From GCA-2748575 sp965222725 (GTDB taxonomy: Bacteria; Pseudomonadota; Gammaproteobacteria; Pseudomonadales; Ketobacteraceae), in NCBI GenBank assembly GCA_965222725.1, contig OZ244969.1, positions 2,666,001 through 2,730,000 of the forward strand: a stretch of 64,000 nt of DNA, given 5' to 3'. The translations under genes and the position numbers were made by a program. Below are positions 59,909 through 64,000 of this stretch, piece by piece. A model generated the notes under the pieces. That model was not told where the DNA came from, ran no database searches, and saw only the letters and a program-made list of their open reading frames with translations. Numbering within the stretch: the stretch's first letter is position 1; each line of letters starts with the position of its first letter.

Positions 59909-61537
59909 ATGACACGATATATTTTTGTGACTGGTGGTGTTGTTTCTTCATTAGGTAAAGGAATTGCCGCCGCGTCACTCGCTTCGCTTTTGGAAACCCG
60001 CGGGCTGAAAGTTTCCATCATGAAACTGGACCCCTACATTAACGTTGACCCCGGCACCATGAGCCCCTATCAGCACGGCGAAGTATTCGTGACCGAGGAC
60101 GGCGCAGAAACGGATCTGGATCTGGGCCACTATGAACGCTTTATCCGCGGCACCATGACCCAGCGGAATAACTTCACCACCGGCCGCATCTATCAGGATG
60201 TGCTGGAAAAAGAACGTCGCGGTGATTACCTGGGGGCCACGGTGCAGGTGATTCCCCATATCACCGACGCCATCAAGCACAAAATACTCAACGCCAACCT
60301 GGATGTTGACGTGCTGATCGTGGAAATCGGCGGCACCGTGGGTGACATTGAATCCCTGCCGTTTCTGGAAGCCGTGCGTCAGCTGCGGGTGGAACTGGGG
60401 CCGCAACGCTCCGTGTTTATCCACCTGACACTGGTTCCCTATATTCCCACCGCCGGCGAAACCAAAACCAAACCCACCCAGCACTCTGTTAAAGAGCTGC
60501 GCTCCATCGGTTTGCAGCCCGATGTGCTGATCTGCCGTTCCGATCATGAAATTCCCGAGTCCTCCCTGGAAAAAATCGCGCTTTTCACCAACGTGGAGAA
60601 GCGGGCCGTTATCAGCCTGCAGGACGTGAACACCATTTACCGTATACCTGCCGTGTTGCACAGCCAGGGGCTGGATAACTATGTGGTAGAGCGGCTTGGT
60701 CTGGAATGCGATCCGGCGGATCTGTCGGAGTGGACCCAGGTGGTGGATGCCCAGCTCAATCCCCAGAAAGAAGTCACCATTGCCATGGTGGGCAAGTATG
60801 TGGATCTGGCGGATGCCTACAAATCTCTAAACGAATCCTTGTTGCACGCGGGTATTCAGACCCGCACCAAAGTGAATATCGCCTACGTGGATTCCGAAGA
60901 TGTGGAGCGTGACGGCGCCGAGTTCCTGGGCAAGTACGACGCCATTCTGGTGCCCGGCGGTTTCGGCACCCGCGGCGTGGAAGGCAAGATCGCCGCCGTG
61001 CGTTTTGCCCGCGAACACAGCATTCCTTATCTGGGTATTTGCCTGGGTATGCAGGTAGCGGTGATTGAATATGCCCGTAACATGGCAGGTCTGGCGGATG
61101 CTCACAGCACCGAGTTTAAACCGGAAACCAAAACCCCGGTGGTGGGCCTGATCACCGAATGGGTGACGGAAGACGGTAGCGTGGAAACCCGTACCGAGGA
61201 ATCGGATCTGGGAGGCACCATGCGCCTGGGCGCGCAGGAATGCCGCCTGGTGGAAGGCAGTCTCAGTCGTGAAATGTACGGTTCTGACAGCGTGTTCGAG
61301 CGCCATCGCCATCGTTACGAAGTGAACAACAAATACGTACCGGAACTTGAAAAAGCCGGTATGAAGGTCGCCGGCCGTTCGGTAGACGGCACCCTGGTGG
61401 AAATGGTGGAAGTACCCAAACACCCCTGGTTTGTGGCCTGTCAGTTCCACCCGGAATTCACTTCACGTCCCCGTGGTGGGCACCCGTTGTTTACCGGCTA
61501 TATCAAAGCTGCGGTTAAACATAAAGAAAACCGATAA
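59909..61537 (+). CDS. pyrG: CTP synthase
   Basis: PyrG aminates UTP to CTP with ATP and glutamine. The N-terminal synthetase domain (about 1-265) opens FVTGGVVSSLGKGIAAASLA and has MKLDPYINVDPGTMSPYQHG. The C-terminal class I glutaminase has nucleophile Cys in LGICLGMQVAVIEYA and the His-Glu pair in CQFHPEF. Length is 542. It is followed 24 bases later by kdsA and eno. Confidence 0.98.
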   Translation: MTRYIFVTGGVVSSLGKGIAAASLASLLETRGLKVSIMKLDPYINVDPGTMSPYQHGEVFVTEDGAETDLDLGHYERFIRGTMTQRNNFTTGRIYQDVLEKERRGDYLGATVQVIPHITDAIKHKILNANLDVDVLIVEIGGTVGDIESLPFLEAVRQLRVELGPQRSVFIHLTLVPYIPTAGETKTKPTQHSVKELRSIGLQPDVLICRSDHEIPESSLEKIALFTNVEKRAVISLQDVNTIYRIPAVLHSQGLDNYVVERLGLECDPADLSEWTQVVDAQLNPQKEVTIAMVGKYVDLADAYKSLNESLLHAGIQTRTKVNIAYVDSEDVERDGAEFLGKYDAILVPGGFGTRGVEGKIAAVRFAREHSIPYLGICLGMQVAVIEYARNMAGLADAHSTEFKPETKTPVVGLITEWVTEDGSVETRTEESDLGGTMRLGAQECRLVEGSLSREMYGSDSVFERHRHRYEVNNKYVPELEKAGMKVAGRSVDGTLVEMVEVPKHPWFVACQFHPEFTSRPRGGHPLFTGYIKAAVKHKENR

Positions 61538-61561
61538 CCTGAAAAACTGACAGGAAGCACC

Positions 61562-62407
61562 ATGGCACAATCCAATCTGACCCTGGGTAATATCGAGATC
61601 GCCAACGACAAGCCCTTTGTACTGTTTGGCGGTATGAATGTGCTGGAATCCCGGGACCTGGCCATGGAAGTCTGCGAGGCCTACGTGAAGGTTACAGAAA
61701 AACTGGGTATTCCCTATGTTTTCAAAGCTTCTTTCGATAAAGCCAACCGGTCTTCCGTAAATTCATTCCGTGGCCCGGGTATGGATGAAGGTATCAGGAT
61801 TTTTGAAGAAATCAAAAGCACCTTCAATGTCCCCATTATTACGGATGTGCATGAACCCTGTCAGGCGCAACCGGTGGCCGAGGTGGCGGATATTATTCAG
61901 TTGCCCGCCTTCTTATCCCGGCAAACGGATCTGGTGGTGGCCATGGCCAAAACCGGTGCCATCATCAATATCAAAAAAGCCCAGTTTCTGGCGCCCCAGG
62001 AAATGAAGCACATCATTTCCAAGTGCGAGGAAGCCGGTAACGACAAGATCATTCTTTGCGAGCGCGGCAGCTCCTTTGGTTATAACAACCTGGTGGTGGA
62101 TATGCTGGGCTTTGGCGTTATGAAACAGTTCAACTGCCCACTGTTTTTTGATGTGACCCATTCGCTGCAGCAACCCGGTGGCCGTGCTGATTCGGCCGGT
62201 GGCCGCCGTGCCCAGGTAACCGAGCTGGCCCGTTCCGGTATGGCTTTGGGACTGGCGGGGCTGTTTCTGGAAGCCCACCCGGATCCGGAAAACGCCAAAT
62301 GCGATGGCCCCTGTGCATTACGCCTTTCAAAACTGGAGCCTTTCCTGGCCCAGATCAAAGCGATTGATGATCTCGTTAAAGGGTTTGAACCCATCGATAC
62401 GAAGTAG
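61562..62407 (+). CDS. kdsA: 3-deoxy-D-manno-octulosonate 8-phosphate synthase
   Basis: KdsA condenses phosphoenolpyruvate with arabinose 5-phosphate, giving the precursor of Kdo, the sugar that links core to lipid A. This TIM barrel shows NIEIANDKPFVLFGGMNVLE, VFKASFDKANRSS, RGPGMDEGI and NNLVVDMLGFG. Length is 281. AGGAAG precedes the ATG. The following eno supplies its phosphoenolpyruvate. Confidence 0.97.
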   Translation: MAQSNLTLGNIEIANDKPFVLFGGMNVLESRDLAMEVCEAYVKVTEKLGIPYVFKASFDKANRSSVNSFRGPGMDEGIRIFEEIKSTFNVPIITDVHEPCQAQPVAEVADIIQLPAFLSRQTDLVVAMAKTGAIINIKKAQFLAPQEMKHIISKCEEAGNDKIILCERGSSFGYNNLVVDMLGFGVMKQFNCPLFFDVTHSLQQPGGRADSAGGRRAQVTELARSGMALGLAGLFLEAHPDPENAKCDGPCALRLSKLEPFLAQIKAIDDLVKGFEPIDTK

Positions 62408-62464
62408 CTGAATACAATAATTGAATATTGACATAGCATCCTGAAATTAAATGGAGTGAGGTAA

Positions 62465-63763
62465 ATGGCTAAGATCGCTCAAATCCGAGCAAGAGAAGTG
62501 TTGGATTCCCGTGGTAACCCAACCGTAGAAGCAGATGTGATTCTGGAATCCGGTGCTGCAGGTTTTGCCTGTGCTCCTTCCGGTGCCTCCACCGGTTCCC
62601 GCGAAGCCCTGGAGCTGCGTGACGGTGACAAATCCCGTTACCTCGGCAAGGGTGTGCTGAATGCCGTTAACTTTATTAACAACGACATTCAGAAATTGCT
62701 GGCCGGTAAAGATGCACTGGATCAGCGTGCCATCGACCAGGCCATGATTGATGCCGATGGTACCGAAAACAAATCCAAGTTCGGCGCCAACGCCATTCTG
62801 GCGGTATCACTGGCCACCGCCAAAGCGGCTGCCGTGGAAAAAGGTGTGCCCCTGTATCAGCACATTTCTGAAATCAACGACGGCAAGGCCGGCCCTTACA
62901 CCATGCCTGTGCCCATGATGAACATTGTTAACGGTGGCGAGCATGCCGATAACAACGTGGATATTCAGGAATTCATGGTGCAGCCGGTGGGTGCCGCTTC
63001 TTTCCGCGAAGCCCTGCGTTGTGGCGCCGAAATTTTTCACGCTCTGAAAGCGGTATTGCAGGCCCGCGGCCTGAGCACGGCAGTGGGTGACGAAGGTGGT
63101 TTTGCGCCTAACCTGTCTTCCAACGAGGAAGCCCTGCAGGTGATTATGGAAGCCATCGAGAAGGCCGGTTACAAGGCTGGAGACGATGTGACCCTGGCAC
63201 TGGACTGCGCCGCGTCCGAATTTTACAAAGACGGCAAATACGTGCTGGCCGGTGAAGGCAAATCCTTTGATTCTGCTGGTTTTGCCGATTACCTGGCAGA
63301 CCTGTGCGACCGTTACCCTATCGTGTCCATTGAAGATGGCCTGGACGAAAGCGACTGGGACGGCTGGAAGATCCTCACCGAAAAACTGGGTGACCGGGTG
63401 CAACTGGTAGGCGACGACCTGTTCGTCACCAACACCAAAATCCTGAAAGAAGGCATCGAGAAGCACATCGGTAACTCCATTCTGATCAAGTTCAACCAGA
63501 TCGGCAGCCTCACCGAAACCCTGGAAGCCATCCAGATGGCCAAGGATGCCGGCTACACCGCCGTGATCTCACACCGTTCCGGTGAAACCGAGGATTCCAC
63601 CATTGCCGACCTGGCGGTGGCTATCGCGGCAGGCCAGATCAAAACCGGTTCCCTGTGCCGCTCCGATCGCGTTGCCAAGTACAACCAGTTGCTGCGTATC
63701 GAGGAAGCTCTGGGCGACAAGGCCGTGTACCGTGGCAAAGCCGAGTTCAAAGGGTTAAGCTAA
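62465..63763 (+). CDS. eno: Enolase
   Basis: Enolase converts 2-phosphoglycerate to phosphoenolpyruvate and in E. coli also scaffolds the RNA degradosome. The N-terminus is IAQIRAREVLDSRGNPTVE. Metal ligands are in LALDCAASEF, VSIEDGLDESDWDGW and QLVGDDLFVTN; the C-terminal signature is ILIKFNQIGSLTETLEAI. Length is 432. GAGTGAGG precedes the ATG. Codon bias is strong. Confidence 0.98.
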   Translation: MAKIAQIRAREVLDSRGNPTVEADVILESGAAGFACAPSGASTGSREALELRDGDKSRYLGKGVLNAVNFINNDIQKLLAGKDALDQRAIDQAMIDADGTENKSKFGANAILAVSLATAKAAAVEKGVPLYQHISEINDGKAGPYTMPVPMMNIVNGGEHADNNVDIQEFMVQPVGAASFREALRCGAEIFHALKAVLQARGLSTAVGDEGGFAPNLSSNEEALQVIMEAIEKAGYKAGDDVTLALDCAASEFYKDGKYVLAGEGKSFDSAGFADYLADLCDRYPIVSIEDGLDESDWDGWKILTEKLGDRVQLVGDDLFVTNTKILKEGIEKHIGNSILIKFNQIGSLTETLEAIQMAKDAGYTAVISHRSGETEDSTIADLAVAIAAGQIKTGSLCRSDRVAKYNQLLRIEEALGDKAVYRGKAEFKGLS

Positions 63764-63788
63764 GTCGGTATAAAGTCTGCTAAACTTT

Positions 63789-63814
63789 GGCGGAGAGCCC
63801 CGCTGCTCTTCGCC
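63789..63814 (+). terminator. Hairpin after eno
   Basis: GGCGGAGAGC (63789-63798) and GCTCTTCGCC (63805-63814) pair over 10 bp with one G-U and a six-base loop. No T-run follows, so readthrough to the next gene is likely. Confidence 0.5.
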
Positions 63815-63832
63815 AGAAGCTGAGCCTGACGA

Positions 63833-63892
63833 AGCTCCTCAAGAAACAGCTCCTCAAGAAGCAGCCCTTTAAAAAGCAGCCCAAAAAAACAA
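63833..63892 (+). repeat. Degenerate 15-bp tandem repeat before ftsB
   Basis: Four 15-base units, from AAGCTCCTCAAGAAA and CAGCTCCTCAAGAAG to two more diverged copies (CAGCCCTTTAAAAAG and CAGCCC plus A-run). It fills the eno-ftsB gap. Confidence 0.7.
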
Positions 63893-63905
63893 GGCAACCT
63901 TCTCC

Positions 63906-64000
63906 ATGGCCAAAGCCGCACAACAAGAAGAAATCGCCCGCACCGGTCTGGCCGAAAACTGGCTGACCCTGCCCAGAGTGCTGTTCTGGGTGTTTGTGCT
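63906..64000 (+). CDS. ftsB: Probable cell division protein FtsB, 3' partial
   Basis: An ATG at 63906 opens 31 codons that run to the edge. After a polar start (MAKAAQQEEIARTGLAE) a hydrophobic segment begins (LPRVLFWVFVL). In gammaproteobacteria ftsB normally follows eno, and FtsB is a small bitopic divisome protein with its helix at the N-terminus. The call rests on position and the helix only. The polar N-terminal stretch would be longer than in E. coli. Confidence 0.55.
   Translation, partial: MAKAAQQEEIARTGLAENWLTLPRVLFWVFV

Noticed and set aside
62428..62452. eno promoter from TTGACA (62428-62433)
   Set aside because: The -35 is perfect, but the only AT-rich -10 candidate lies about 13 bases downstream and the 17-base position is ATGGAG, so it is not supported.
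63764..63905. Repeat-encoded open frame between eno and ftsB
   Set aside because: It reads as KLLKK-type low complexity, has no start codon with an SD and runs out of frame with ftsB; treated as a non-coding tandem repeat.
1..64000. CRISPR arrays, prophage, insertion sequences, tRNA or rRNA genes
   Set aside because: No regularly spaced repeats with unique spacers, transposase or integrase genes, or tRNA-like folds were seen while reading both strands.

Overview
The window comes from a Gram-negative gammaproteobacterium of moderate G+C, most like the marine Oceanospirillales/Pseudomonadales. The evidence is the lipid A, BamA and Skp genes, FabA/FabB unsaturated fatty acid synthesis, a PlsB acyltransferase, an AlgP-like histone and Pseudomonas-type gene order (map-glnD-dapC-dapD; rpsB-tsf-pyrH-frr-uppS-cdsA-dxr-rseP-bamA-skp-lpxD-fabZ-lpxA-lpxB-rnhB-dnaE-accA; tilS-pyrG-kdsA-eno). 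Species cannot be named from the sequence. No tRNA, rRNA, transposon, prophage or CRISPR array was seen. This is almost entirely a conserved chromosomal backbone.

Layout. 1-2746: accessory genes: the end of an MpaB/DUF2236-type oxygenase, two secreted proteins and a small unknown. The second secreted protein has its Shine-Dalgarno buried in a hairpin. 2757-11851 (minus strand): map, glnD, dapC, dapD, a yffB-like ArsC-family gene, a two-helix membrane protein, dapE and rlmA, centred on lysine/diaminopimelate synthesis and nitrogen sensing. 12226-31552 (plus): the long translation and envelope cluster from rpsB to accA, with a structured rpsB leader and a strong rpsB/tsf attenuator. 31558-58252: about 27 kb between accA and tilS, which are commonly close neighbours in pseudomonads. 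It holds a TSUP permease, a DUF2057-like lipoprotein, a fused enoyl-CoA hydratase/3-hydroxyacyl-CoA dehydrogenase, a porin behind two Pho-box-like sites, fabB/fabA, ccmFGHI, a YbaK-HDOD protein, adk, an AlgP-like histone, mobA, tsaB, a thioesterase, uppP, a small gene coupled to rsmJ, plsB and a Gld-type ABC transporter. 58325-64000: tilS, pyrG, kdsA, eno and the start of a probable ftsB.

How the genes work together. Membrane building dominates: FabZ/FabA/FabB/AccA supply acyl chains; PlsB and CdsA make phospholipid; LpxA/D/B and KdsA make lipid A and Kdo; UppS and UppP make and recycle the undecaprenyl carrier; DapC/D/E make the peptidoglycan precursor; BamA, Skp and RseP assemble and police the outer membrane. 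PyrH and PyrG supply UTP and CTP for these pathways.

No undescribed multi-gene system was found. The best leads are regulatory: the SD-occluding hairpin (1840-1901), two Pho-box plus -10 arrangements upstream of the porin (35625-35735), a pyrG promoter that appears to start in a run of six C (59743-59779), direct heptamers at 871-900, and many short tandem repeats at gene ends.
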